64,000 nucleotides of DNA from an archaeon (GTDB taxonomy: Archaea; Asgardarchaeota; Thorarchaeia; Thorarchaeales; Thorarchaeaceae), in contig JAJRZD010000020.1 of assembly GCA_024275415.1 (NCBI GenBank), forward strand, positions 1-64,000, given 5' to 3'. The position numbers were made by a program, and so were the translations under genes. Every line of letters starts with the position of its first letter. Within the stretch, counting starts at the first letter, position 1. This document shows positions 46,129 to 56,259 of this stretch, piece after piece. The notes under the pieces are model-generated. The model made no database searches. It had not been told where the DNA came from and saw nothing but the letters and a program-made list of their open reading frames with translations.

Positions 46129-49086
46129 CTATATTTCGCCAGCTTCTTCCTGGAAGGTCAGAAGAATCCTATCAGTTGCTGTTGTGGCTTTCTTGATAGT
46201 CTTGAGATAATCCTGACGCGACTTCTCAAACGCAGCACGGCTTATCTTTTGCTTCTTCTTTCTCAGGAGGAGCTGACGAAGACCAGCCTTGGCACCCTCG
46301 ATTTTCTCGTCTTGAAGTTCGAGTTGAGATATGAGATCGCGATACCGTGCACCATGTTGAATCAAGCTCTCCTTTAGTTTCGGTAGAGCTTTGTCCACCT
46401 CATTCATCTGATTCTTGATATCTCGTTCTCGGATCATGAACTCTTTCTTAGTGACCTTGCCTTTTCTCCTTGCAGATTCGAGCTTTTCCAACTCAAGGTT
46501 CAACGAAACCTTCTTTGAATAGGTCTTTGCAAATTCTGACAGGAGCTCGATAGGTGCACCAGCCTGTCGGGTTTCTACGTGGCTGTCAGTTCGGTCTTCT
46601 GCACCGGATGATGATTCGATAAAGCCCCATCGCCGATATGCCACAAAGATTGACGCAATGAAACCAATAATCATTGCAAAGACAACAGGACGTGATGCAG
46701 AACCGATTGATATGCTATATACTAACACAATCTGAGGTGGGTTATACCTAGTTGTGTTGTACTTGGTAAACCGAAGAGTGGCATCAAACACACCATGGAG
46801 CAACCGATAATCCCCACTCACAGATTTTACATCAATGGCTGGAGAGAGAACGACATCTACAACATGGGTCTGGACAAGAGTGTCGCCGAATGTCCCCATG
46901 GGTAGTGATAGGATGGTTCCGCTGGTGTTTGTTTGAATATAAGATTCCATCTGCACGGTATAGTCAATATAGAACGTGTAAGAGTAGCCAGGGAGAAAAC
47001 CTTTCTCTCCAAATCGATCTTTCTGAAGGTTAATCTGAAGCTTGAGTGTGGAGTTCAAATCCCACTCACCAGTGGGTTGCGAGTTCGCAAGAATACCGAC
47101 CTCATCGAATATCTTCACGGATGGGACATATTCAGGCAACGTGAAGAGGAGGATGCTCTCTTTTGCAGGACCTATGTTTCTCATAGATATCTCTTCATGA
47201 AAACGCATGTATCCCCAAGGGTCTATAGTAACCCTTGTGTACCTGTCCGCGAGAATCAATGGGGTGTATGAGGTCATCTCAAAGCTGAAAGACTCACTCT
47301 GCATGGGGAGCAAGTTATGCCAGACGCCTTCTGGAGTGTCAGTAAGGAGTGTATCACCACTCCTAAAGGCAAGTATCAGCTGAGCGGTTCTGAGTACGTA
47401 GGGAACCATTGGATATTTCATGAACTCGACTTCATAGGTATTCTCATCAAAATCAATGAGTGTATGAAGTGAGTGGAATTGGAAGGTTATTGTGAATCGA
47501 TAGGTGCGACCGTAATCAACAGCTTGGAACATATACACGCGCCAGTGATAGAGTCCCTGATAGTCCTCAAGTCGGACTATTTCGAGCGCGTTCTCGTCAG
47601 AATCGGCAGCACTTATGTCTAATAGGCGGTCACCATATTCTGCGGGGAGGAATATCTCGAGGGCATTGATAGGTGCAGAGCCGTTGTTCCTCACATCATA
47701 AACATCACGGACCTCAGTGGTATGGTAAAACTTTGTGGCCACGGTTCGTTCCACATCAAGTTTCATCCCTAGGAGTGGGAGGTATGGACGGTCAATGACA
47801 ATCTCTACGGACTGAACTGTCGTCACATTCGAGGGGTCTGTTGCGTTGACGAGGATAGTATGAGTGCCTTCATCTATTTCTGTAAGGTCAAGTGACGTTT
47901 CCCAAAGACCCGTCTGGAAGTCATAAGTTATCTCTGTCCATTCGTCATCATCCAATCGATAGAAGGTTCTTCGAACCCATGAGTTGTCTGACACGTTCAG
48001 AGAAAGATCTGCCACATATCCAAGCGTGGCATTTGCTTCAGGACTGTTGATCTGAATAGTGGGGCCTTCATTTGGAGTGAAAGAAGTCATAGGAGTTGCA
48101 GCCCATGCGGTATGTTGTGCCGGCAACTCAGAGATATCCTCACTACTGCCATACATGAGCATGAACGGATATGACAGATCAGTTGCATTGGTTAGAGGGA
48201 TATCATCAGGATCTGTGCTATTCATCAGAATGAAGTACTCGAGTTGTGTTTTCGTCCCATCGTCGCTTCCGTCTGCAGAGATAATCCTACTCTGGTTTGC
48301 ATCGGGCTGGTGTTGAAAGGTACTAATTCCATGTTCATCGCTGTATTCGATGTCGCTTGCAAGAGCTGGATTGCTGAATTCGTTGTTGATACGGGTAACA
48401 GTTATGATATACTCCAAATCCTGCCCATACATCGGATGCGATGGTTCGTTGTATGCCTCCTCAGCAGGAATGATAAAGTGCTTTGTTTCACCAATCCTCA
48501 TCCCAATGATGGCATCCTTGTAACCTTGTAAGAGACTCTCGTCACCGATAGGGGTTGTCGAATCATCATTCGGGACATTACCTTCTTCAACAAGAGTGCC
48601 ATTCCTCAGTTTGAGGATGTAGTGAACCGTAACTACATCAGATGCCTTGACTCTGGTATAGGTCTGATGAGGAGTCCCAGGGGCATAGCCGAAAATCAAA
48701 TCCGAATTGTTTAGACCATCTGACCGGAAATCATCGGTATAGTTCTTCCATCCTAGAGCGATCCAACCAGATGTCGCAGCCTCAAGGCCCACAAAAAGGA
48801 CTGACGAATTATGTTCCATGTACACGGTGATACCGGTCACAGGATCTGTGTAGGACGACGAATATTCCGTAGGGTCAATAATCCCATCAGCACGGCCAAA
48901 ATGTTCGTCAACATAGGGGATGGATAGATTGACAGAAGATTCAGCTAGCGCTATTGATGGGGCAGGATCAGATATCGTTGTGCTTCTGTCCCATCCATCA
49001 TTATCTAGGGTAAGTAGCATGACACTGTTGCTAAGTAGAAGTGTCAATAGTATGAGAATCGCTGCTCTTTGTTTAAACAGACCCAA
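46129..49086 (-). CDS. DOMON(FKBP-inserted)-Ig-like-ribophorin I-like membrane protein with cytosolic coiled coil
   Basis: Signal peptide; DOMON halves around FKBP segment SDVVTVHYILKLRNGTLVEEG...GMRIGETKHFIIPAEEAYN; ribophorin-like repeats; TM VVFAMIIGFIASIFVAY; charged coiled coil. Confidence 0.7.
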   Translation of the reverse strand: MGLFKQRAAILILLTLLLSNSVMLLTLDNDGWDRSTTISDPAPSIALAESSVNLSIPYVDEHFGRADGIIDPTEYSSSYTDPVTGITVYMEHNSSVLFVGLEAATSGWIALGWKNYTDDFRSDGLNNSDLIFGYAPGTPHQTYTRVKASDVVTVHYILKLRNGTLVEEGNVPNDDSTTPIGDESLLQGYKDAIIGMRIGETKHFIIPAEEAYNEPSHPMYGQDLEYIITVTRINNEFSNPALASDIEYSDEHGISTFQHQPDANQSRIISADGSDDGTKTQLEYFILMNSTDPDDIPLTNATDLSYPFMLMYGSSEDISELPAQHTAWAATPMTSFTPNEGPTIQINSPEANATLGYVADLSLNVSDNSWVRRTFYRLDDDEWTEITYDFQTGLWETSLDLTEIDEGTHTILVNATDPSNVTTVQSVEIVIDRPYLPLLGMKLDVERTVATKFYHTTEVRDVYDVRNNGSAPINALEIFLPAEYGDRLLDISAADSDENALEIVRLEDYQGLYHWRVYMFQAVDYGRTYRFTITFQFHSLHTLIDFDENTYEVEFMKYPMVPYVLRTAQLILAFRSGDTLLTDTPEGVWHNLLPMQSESFSFEMTSYTPLILADRYTRVTIDPWGYMRFHEEISMRNIGPAKESILLFTLPEYVPSVKIFDEVGILANSQPTGEWDLNSTLKLQINLQKDRFGEKGFLPGYSYTFYIDYTVQMESYIQTNTSGTILSLPMGTFGDTLVQTHVVDVVLSPAIDVKSVSGDYRLLHGVFDATLRFTKYNTTRYNPPQIVLVYSISIGSASRPVVFAMIIGFIASIFVAYRRWGFIESSSGAEDRTDSHVETRQAGAPIELLSEFAKTYSKKVSLNLELEKLESARRKGKVTKKEFMIRERDIKNQMNEVDKALPKLKESLIQHGARYRDLISQLELQDEKIEGAKAGLRQLLLRKKKQKISRAAFEKSRQDYLKTIKKATTATDRILLTFQEEAGEI

Positions 49087-49268
49087 TACAGATCACCGTT
49101 TATTATTCTGATAGATAATGGTCTAGTTTGCCAGACCACGAACAATGCGCACGAATTTCGAGTCCGTTAAAATAGTTTCCGTTAGATTAGGCATTGTACC
49201 TAAAAGCAGCAATACCTAAAAACCGTTAAATGGTGTTCGAATCAGGTGTGTGAGAGGTCGAATCACAA

Positions 49269-50285
49269 ATGCTCTTGATGCTGATGGTTGCACTGGTTTC
49301 CTTTGTTATCGTCGTGATGTTCATGCCAGGAACGATAAGGATGCTCCGAGAGAAGGATATCGTTGGCATCGATGTGCACAAACACAATAAACCTGAGGTG
49401 CCCAAAGGCGGAGGTTTCGTGTTTCTCTTTGCAATAGTGGCATCAATTCTAGTAGTCATTGGTGTAACAACATTCCAAGAGGGCAACGTGAACCCAGGAC
49501 TTCTAGCAGCATTGGTTTCAATACTGATGGCGGGGATGATAGGCCTTCTAGATGACACCTTCGATTTCAGGAATCGCACAAAGGTCGTACTTCCACTTGT
49601 CGCTTCCATACCAATCATTGCAATGCAAGTAGGCACAACAAAGATGGACATCCCTCTCATTGGCACTATTGATTTAGGAATAATATACCCCCTGATTGTA
49701 GTCCCATTGATGATGACGTTCATTATCGATTCCACGAACATGTACGGAGGAATGAATGGACTAGAATCAATCTTGGCTGCGATAAATGCCTCTGCGATTG
49801 TGATGTTTCTCGTCTTGAAGACAGTACTGTTTCAGGACACAATCTCCAGTGGACAAGCAGATGCAGGAATTGTCGCAGGAGCACTATTGGGGGCTTCAAT
49901 CGGATTTCTCATCTTCAACTGGTATCCGGCAAAGGTGCTCCCCGGGGATGTAGGAAGACTTGCACTCGGTGCAACTATTGCTTCTGCATTGATCTTGGGG
50001 AACATGGATCGCCTCGCGGTGATGCTCTATGCACCGTTCATGTTCAATTTCTTGCTCTATCTCATATATCGTGTTCATGTGAAAAGAACAGGAAAAGAAT
50101 GGACCAAATTCGCAAAGCCAAGAGAGGATGGCACTCTTGAGGTTGTGGGCCCCTACACAATGTATTGGCTGTTGCCACATCTCTCGAAGAAGGTAACTGA
50201 AAGATTGAACGTGGTGATGCTTGCGCTCCTTCAGGCATTGCTTGCCTATGGTACAATCTATTTGATATTATTCCCGGTATTCTGA
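49269..50285 (+). CDS. ALG7/WecA/MraY-family N-acetylglucosaminyl-1-phosphate transferase
   Basis: Polytopic; HKHNKPEVPKGGG, GLLDDTFDFRNRTK, DSTNMYGGMNGLES, VLPGDVGRLALGA. Confidence 0.9.
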   Translation: MLLMLMVALVSFVIVVMFMPGTIRMLREKDIVGIDVHKHNKPEVPKGGGFVFLFAIVASILVVIGVTTFQEGNVNPGLLAALVSILMAGMIGLLDDTFDFRNRTKVVLPLVASIPIIAMQVGTTKMDIPLIGTIDLGIIYPLIVVPLMMTFIIDSTNMYGGMNGLESILAAINASAIVMFLVLKTVLFQDTISSGQADAGIVAGALLGASIGFLIFNWYPAKVLPGDVGRLALGATIASALILGNMDRLAVMLYAPFMFNFLLYLIYRVHVKRTGKEWTKFAKPREDGTLEVVGPYTMYWLLPHLSKKVTERLNVVMLALLQALLAYGTIYLILFPVF

Positions 50286-50304
50286 GAAACAGGACAATGG
50301 AACC

Positions 50305-51357
50305 TTATTGAATCTTTGTTGGAAGATACTCGTCAACTACAAAGTCGATTCCAAAACGGCTGAAGGCCTGCTGCTCAGCTTTCTTTCGAAGTCGCCTGAA
50401 GGATTCTATTGCGGATTGCCAGTCATCGGATAAATAACGCGAGTCTTTGGACAGTTCGTCTAATCTCTTAAGATCACGATTATTCATGTCCTCACAGGGA
50501 AGATTGTATCTCACAATATCATCAGCATTCACCCCAATCCATTCAGCTGTCGGGATTGCTAAATCGCGGATGTGTGCTGCATTAGCACTGCCTGCAATGA
50601 TGACCCTTGCGATGTGCATCCCCCACGGGTCGCCATCGGTGAATATCTTCACAGGCAAGTGCAGTTCGTCGTGCAATCGTCGCATCAATCTTCGTGTCGA
50701 TCGAGGTGCCTGGCCACCCAGATGCACCAAAATACAGTCGAATCGTTCCCAGCATCGGGTTTCGATGAGTCGGGAGAACATTCCCCCGGACTCGACAGCA
50801 AGAATGAGCTTGGCATCCGTCCTTACAGGAGATGCCGAGAGTAGGGCAGGACCTATCGGCAATCCATCGGGACTTATCGTGAGGTCAACTTCCTTGTCTT
50901 CATAGCCTTTGACAGTGTAACGCATGATAACTTTCCCGTAGATAGAAGAATGCTCTTCCGGGAAGAAACCCAATGACTCACGGGGATATTCAATCAGGGC
51001 TTCAAGGTCAGATAATAATCTGTCCGATTCAGCTTGGTCTTTGAATCTGACGCCGAACGCCTCACTTGAATAGTAGAGGTCTCTTAGAGAGCTTGTCCTA
51101 CCGGACTCAAGAAGTCGCTTCGAGAATGAAGCGATCCACATTAGCTGCATGAAGCTCCGAATATGCTTGCTATTTGACGAGTCGCGGGTAGTCCTAGAGT
51201 CCCCAAGGATGAATTGCTCGGTCTGCTCGTCAAACACTATGTTTTCTGTACTCCGAGCAGGTATCTCAATTCTTGGAAAATGTCCATCCTCAATTGATGA
51301 CAGAATCTTTTTCCCCAGCTCAGTCAAACTCTTGATAGGGTCGCTCATATCAGACAT
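50305..51357 (-). CDS. top6A: DNA topoisomerase VI subunit A
   Basis: LRDLYYSSEAFGVRF; FTDGDPWGMHIARV Toprim. Confidence 0.95.
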   Translation of the reverse strand: MSDMSDPIKSLTELGKKILSSIEDGHFPRIEIPARSTENIVFDEQTEQFILGDSRTTRDSSNSKHIRSFMQLMWIASFSKRLLESGRTSSLRDLYYSSEAFGVRFKDQAESDRLLSDLEALIEYPRESLGFFPEEHSSIYGKVIMRYTVKGYEDKEVDLTISPDGLPIGPALLSASPVRTDAKLILAVESGGMFSRLIETRCWERFDCILVHLGGQAPRSTRRLMRRLHDELHLPVKIFTDGDPWGMHIARVIIAGSANAAHIRDLAIPTAEWIGVNADDIVRYNLPCEDMNNRDLKRLDELSKDSRYLSDDWQSAIESFRRLRKKAEQQAFSRFGIDFVVDEYLPTKIQ

Positions 51358-52876
51358 CGCTATCTACCTCGAAAAGTTCGTTAATCATCCGTGATGTGTC
51401 AGGAATATTGTCAACCCCTGCAACCTCACTACTGAACTTGGCCAGCAGGTTGAAAAGCCTTGAGAACTCCTTCAACTTCCGTCTAGAATGTAAAGCACGC
51501 TTCTTCCCCTCAGAAAACACTTTCAGTTTTCGGCCAAGCTCACGATACAATGATAGTATCTCAGAGGTAATTGAACTGACTGATGTGATGGATTGCTTCC
51601 CAGCCGCTGAATAAGGAACCCTAATGGAGCAGAAGTGTGTGAAGATAGCTACGCCACTGATTTCAGGAGGCTTGTATCGCGCCCAAGGGATGCGCTTGAG
51701 TGTCTTCGCAAAGACATCATCAGTTGAGTCATAGAGCAGCGGTACACGATTGGCAAACCTGAAGAGATGTGGAATGTCGGATTGTTCGAATGCATCACTA
51801 ATTGCCAACACACCTTCCACGATATACGGGAAACCATCCCATTCGAGGGGGCCTCGTTGGGAATAACCAATCACTGTGGCGTTGAATTCTTTCCGAATCG
51901 CATTAAAGAACGACTCCTTTCCGACAGGACTCAGGCAAGTCGCACTTGGTTTCCCAAACTTGTCATACTTGCGGAGAGAATTGCCTAGATATGAGAGCGC
52001 TTCTCTATCAAGAGACCCTATTGTCGCTCGCGGATCCATCCGGATGAAATTGAGAAATTTTTCAGCGGTCTTATGCCCTAGCTGCTGAAAGGAACCAACC
52101 AGAAATTCGTGAAGACGCAGATCCGGATTCTTTGCAGCAAGACGTCTGATTAGTTCAAGATCTGCTGCATGGGGATGTGGCAACGAGTCCACTGGTAGTG
52201 AAGGGATCTTCTTGGTGAACCCTCCGAAAGTGTACCGTTCTGTATCATCCAATGATAGAGTGATCCGCGCATGGGGAGTGGAAATGCCAGTTAGTCGCAA
52301 ATATTCGATGACACGCTCGCGAGATCGTTTCAAATCACCATTCAATGTGATGTGTACTGTGGTACCTCGCTCTTTCCGTTTCAACGGGTTCGACGATTTG
52401 ACGATAGGTGAGTTTGATTCGATATCGATGTACACACTGTATTCGTTCCCTTCGTTCTGAGCGGTTTTTGTGTGTATTACAGCTGGTGTACCTGTCGAGA
52501 TCTGTCCATAGAGTACCGCCATTGTGACCCCAAGCCCAAAGGTGCCTCGCCTCTGTCTAGAACTATATTTGTTGCCATACAACACCTTGCCAAACGCGTT
52601 TGGAACGTTCTCATCGGGCACCCCAGTACCATTGTCAGATACCGACACGGTGCAGGTGCGTCCAAGCTCGGATTGGATTGTTACATCTACGGTAGGAAGC
52701 ACTCTTGCTTCCTCACATGAATCAAGGCTGTTCTCTACGAGTTCTCGCACTGTCGTGTACAGCGACTGGGTCGGGTTCTCAAAGCCAGCCATCTGTCGGT
52801 TCCTGTAGAAGAATTCGGCTGGTGATATCCCTCTGAAGTTTCCAGACGCTGAACCAGTCATAGTGTTCAATCTCAT
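51350..52876 (-). CDS. top6B: DNA topoisomerase VI subunit B
   Basis: VRELVENSLDSCEE; SDNGTGVP; RRGTFGLGVTMAVLYGQ. Confidence 0.96.
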   Translation of the reverse strand: MRLNTMTGSASGNFRGISPAEFFYRNRQMAGFENPTQSLYTTVRELVENSLDSCEEARVLPTVDVTIQSELGRTCTVSVSDNGTGVPDENVPNAFGKVLYGNKYSSRQRRGTFGLGVTMAVLYGQISTGTPAVIHTKTAQNEGNEYSVYIDIESNSPIVKSSNPLKRKERGTTVHITLNGDLKRSRERVIEYLRLTGISTPHARITLSLDDTERYTFGGFTKKIPSLPVDSLPHPHAADLELIRRLAAKNPDLRLHEFLVGSFQQLGHKTAEKFLNFIRMDPRATIGSLDREALSYLGNSLRKYDKFGKPSATCLSPVGKESFFNAIRKEFNATVIGYSQRGPLEWDGFPYIVEGVLAISDAFEQSDIPHLFRFANRVPLLYDSTDDVFAKTLKRIPWARYKPPEISGVAIFTHFCSIRVPYSAAGKQSITSVSSITSEILSLYRELGRKLKVFSEGKKRALHSRRKLKEFSRLFNLLAKFSSEVAGVDNIPDTSRMINELFEVDSDV

Positions 52877-52916
52877 ATCATAAGGATGATATTTTCAGGC
52901 CGCGTATTACGCTTGG

Positions 52917-53486
52917 TCAGTAGTCGCTCATCCAAAGCTCGGATTTGATTCGGTTAATCTCACGGCGACTTCTCTCAAGGTATTTGTAGACAGAGCCATG
53001 TGGAGCGCCATCAATCAACATGGTCACAGCCCGAGTTGCATAATCAAGCTGTGGATCATAACCTATGATAGCAACTGTCCGCCCATACACCGAAACTTTG
53101 GTTTCTGTAACCTCCTCAATCACCCGACGAGTACGGCCGTTCTCGCCAATTATCCTACCTGCCACCCGTTTCAGCTGAGATGGAGAAGTGCCAACAAACT
53201 CTCTAAGAGAGATGATTACTAGGCGGGCGTCCTCATCAATCAGAGACAGAGCACGTTTGGGACTAAAACCTCGTGCCATTGCCTGAATGATGTCCCGTGC
53301 TTTCCAAAGGAGCACATGATCGTCGGCATTCGCAGAACCCCTAATAGTGACGACACCATCTGAGCCGACCTCAATCTTAGTGTTCGTTAGTTGTTCGACT
53401 CGTTTGCGGACACGTCCATTTCGCCCCACTATGACTGCAATACGTTCCTCGGGAACACGAATTACTTTATGAAACATCATTTTCAA
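52917..53486 (-). CDS. KH-domain RNA-binding protein (Pno1/Dim2-like)
   Basis: Two KH motifs IAVIVGRNGRVRKRVE and AGRIIGENGRTRRVIEE. Confidence 0.9.
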   Translation of the reverse strand: MKMMFHKVIRVPEERIAVIVGRNGRVRKRVEQLTNTKIEVGSDGVVTIRGSANADDHVLLWKARDIIQAMARGFSPKRALSLIDEDARLVIISLREFVGTSPSQLKRVAGRIIGENGRTRRVIEEVTETKVSVYGRTVAIIGYDPQLDYATRAVTMLIDGAPHGSVYKYLERSRREINRIKSELWMSDY

Positions 53487-54271
53487 GAATCACCTGAGTT
53501 AAGAATCTCGGAGGTCAGGTCTTGGGGGTCCTGGGTATCCACTCCAAGTTTATTGAAGAAGTGTGTTATGTTTTTAATATCACGATAGAGGTATCTCGAA
53601 GCATTATCGTGGTCACGGACAAGAGATTGTGATACATCAATGAAAACAGGTTCGCCCACCCAGAGAATGTTATACTCGCTGAGGTCTGCATGCACAAGCT
53701 TTGCTTTTGTATAGCCCATCTTAATCATCTTGATGATGTCACGATAGGTCGTTTCTGGCGAAGGTATTTCCACGTTCTTGATCAATGGCGCTGCAGTCGC
53801 ATTTTTTTGGTCGCCAATGAATTCCATTATCAGCACATTCCGATATATGGCAACAGGCTTAGGTACGCGCACACCAGCATCATAATAGCGAGCAAGGTTC
53901 TTGTATTCCTTCATGGCCCATTGTGGCACAAGAACCCTATTCTTTCGCCCCACACGTTTGAAACGAGGGTCTCCAACCATATATTCCCTCATAAAATCGG
54001 TTTCTGCTGTCGAAACACGGTATATCTTCACAGCAACCGATTTGTTATCAGTGGTTTCTCCACGATACACATTTGCTTCTTTCCCTGTACTTATGACACC
54101 ATGAACTGCATTGATGACACCCCTGTTGAAAAGACGAAAGATGACCTTGAGTGTTGGAGGGTCAATTACGCCCTCAACAACCTTGAATTCGTCATCATCA
54201 CGGCGACGCTTTGACCTGCGACTGTCTAGTTGGTCTTCGATCTTGCGCCGTTGCTTTTCAGCTCTCTTCAA
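53483..54271 (-). CDS. rio1: RIO1-family serine protein kinase
   Basis: STGKEANVYRG; KLVHADLSEYNILW; FIDVSQS. Confidence 0.95.
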   Translation of the reverse strand: MKRAEKQRRKIEDQLDSRRSKRRRDDDEFKVVEGVIDPPTLKVIFRLFNRGVINAVHGVISTGKEANVYRGETTDNKSVAVKIYRVSTAETDFMREYMVGDPRFKRVGRKNRVLVPQWAMKEYKNLARYYDAGVRVPKPVAIYRNVLIMEFIGDQKNATAAPLIKNVEIPSPETTYRDIIKMIKMGYTKAKLVHADLSEYNILWVGEPVFIDVSQSLVRDHDNASRYLYRDIKNITHFFNKLGVDTQDPQDLTSEILNSGDS

Positions 54272-54349
54272 TTCAGTTTATCACCTGTCAGATAGGATAC
54301 TATCCTTTCAAGAGAATGTACCTATGAAGAAAAAGCTTGAGATTGTTAT

Positions 54350-54679
54350 CTAAAACATCTTGAGAATCTTATGTCGGTTCAGCCAATCAAGCTCGTTGTT
54401 TCGATACCTATAGACGACATCGCATTTCTGATCAGACTGGAACTCCCACGGAACTACAAGAACCGTATCACCAATTCGCATCCAGACTCGCTTTTTCATT
54501 CGACCGGGTATCCTCCCAATCCGGATATTGCCATCTTCGCAACGTATCCTGACACGGTCATGTCCAAGCATCTGGATGATGATTCCAAAAAGCTCACCAT
54601 TATCTCGATTAGGTGTCCGTACACGGACTAATTCTCCATCGGGTCCTATTACTGGTCCATCTCGTCTTCGTCGTGACAA
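54350..54679 (-). CDS. eif1A: Translation initiation factor eIF1A
   Basis: QMLGHDRVRIRCEDGNIRIGRIPGRMKKRVWMRIGDTVLV. Confidence 0.95.
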   Translation of the reverse strand: MSRRRRDGPVIGPDGELVRVRTPNRDNGELFGIIIQMLGHDRVRIRCEDGNIRIGRIPGRMKKRVWMRIGDTVLVVPWEFQSDQKCDVVYRYRNNELDWLNRHKILKMF

Positions 54680-54782
54680 AATAATCCTCCAATCAATGCT
54701 AGGGGTGCCCTAGCCGCTATGTCTGGAAGTACTACCAAGCATTTAAGACTAACGAAATCGCCACCTTACTGTGGCTCACCCC

Positions 54783-55856
54783 TTATTCGGGGACAGGATA
54801 TAGCTTGTTATTGTGCTCAATGAGATAGATAGAGTCACCCGACACATACTGTCGGATCGATTCGTCATCAAGCTCGAGTATTTCGAATGTGTCCGATGCC
54901 ATTACCTGAAGAGGCTTCCCATAGACATTAGAAACGACAGTGAACTCGCGTTTGGAATCTCCCTCTGTGATGAATCTGATAGTCTTCCATTTCGAGCTCT
55001 TTGGAGAAACAGTGAACCTATGCCGTCTTACAAGGTCATAGCAGGTAAGTCCGCCCTTCCCCATCTTCAGAACTCGACATGGATTGCCTACAACCTCAAT
55101 GAAGTCCCCTGGCAAGAATTGAGGGAGTCGAAGAAGAATCGTTGTTCTGTACTTCTTCTTGCCGCCCCTGTCTTGGGAATATAACTTGAAATTCTCCTTT
55201 CTGCTCGCTAGGAATTGTGCCTCAACCTCTTCGGCAATCTTACGACAGAGTAAATCGGATCCGAGGTACAGATCCAAACCAAATTTTGTTTCATCTATCT
55301 GTAAAATGAAAGCACGAGTGTCTTTCCCGTATTCGGCAATAGTGCGTTCTTTGGCAATCTCAAGTATCTGATCCTGCTCTTCTTTTGTCAACGGCCGTTC
55401 ATCAGCCCGAATCTGTAGGGTCGCCTCATAATAACCGCCGCTCATCATTGAGCACGAATCGCAGGACATGTAGGAATACCGTATCTCTGTGGGGTATTCT
55501 TCTGTATGTGGTTCTAGGTCTGGAGCGGACTTTCCTGTCACAACTAGGCGTACCAACAGAACTCTATCCAATCGGTTCTCTTCAATAATATCCACACTCA
55601 GTCCCGGTACCAATGGGGTTATTTCCATATCTAGAAGTATGTCAATCTGTTCTGCCCTCTGTGCATCTTTGTTTTGTGATGACAGGGTCTTCCATCCGCC
55701 AGGAATTTTCACGGAGCCACACTTTTTGCAAATTGTTATAGACAGCGGAGAACTCACTTTGACTAGTGGATGCTCGTTGTTGTAACAATTCTGGCAGAGA
55801 CCATCCAGAATAGATGGCTCTCCACACAAATAGCAAGGAGATCTCATCGCGTCCAC
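54783..55856 (-). CDS. nmd3: NMD3-family protein
   Basis: Zinc-binding CYLCGEPSILDGLCQNCY and CKKCGSVKIPGGW; CDSC. Confidence 0.88.
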   Translation of the reverse strand: MDAMRSPCYLCGEPSILDGLCQNCYNNEHPLVKVSSPLSITICKKCGSVKIPGGWKTLSSQNKDAQRAEQIDILLDMEITPLVPGLSVDIIEENRLDRVLLVRLVVTGKSAPDLEPHTEEYPTEIRYSYMSCDSCSMMSGGYYEATLQIRADERPLTKEEQDQILEIAKERTIAEYGKDTRAFILQIDETKFGLDLYLGSDLLCRKIAEEVEAQFLASRKENFKLYSQDRGGKKKYRTTILLRLPQFLPGDFIEVVGNPCRVLKMGKGGLTCYDLVRRHRFTVSPKSSKWKTIRFITEGDSKREFTVVSNVYGKPLQVMASDTFEILELDDESIRQYVSGDSIYLIEHNNKLYPVPE

Positions 55857-55946
55857 TGGAGTTTTGGACGTCTGAGATACTTATGAATTCAGTTGTAGGA
55901 GATGACGACTATATTCGCGAGAGTAGGGAACAGAAAAGTGTCAGTG

Positions 55947-56249
55947 CTAGAGCTTCATCCATTGGGCGTGAGGCTCCCCTTGGATGTAAAGGACAGCATT
56001 CTTATGGACGAGTCCGGCCTCAATTGCTGCTGTGACGGTGATCGTGCCAATCATGTTGGCAATGGTCGCGTTTTGGAGGTATTTGATGCAAGTTGCAGTG
56101 TCAACTAGATCACCTCCATAGAACTCCTTGCTTACATTGAAGCGTATCTCACCATCAATGAGAGTTCGTCCAAGTAGATTCTCATCACAAGCAGACACAA
56201 GTACGTGGTCCAATGTTTCACGAATTCGAACATAGACTGATTTTGACAT
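55947..56249 (-). CDS. DUF424-family protein
   Basis: VLVSACDENLLGRTLIDGEIRFNVSKEFYGG; between NMD3 and eIF2-beta. Confidence 0.85.
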   Translation of the reverse strand: MSKSVYVRIRETLDHVLVSACDENLLGRTLIDGEIRFNVSKEFYGGDLVDTATCIKYLQNATIANMIGTITVTAAIEAGLVHKNAVLYIQGEPHAQWMKL

Positions 56250-56259
56250 TGAAGGAACC

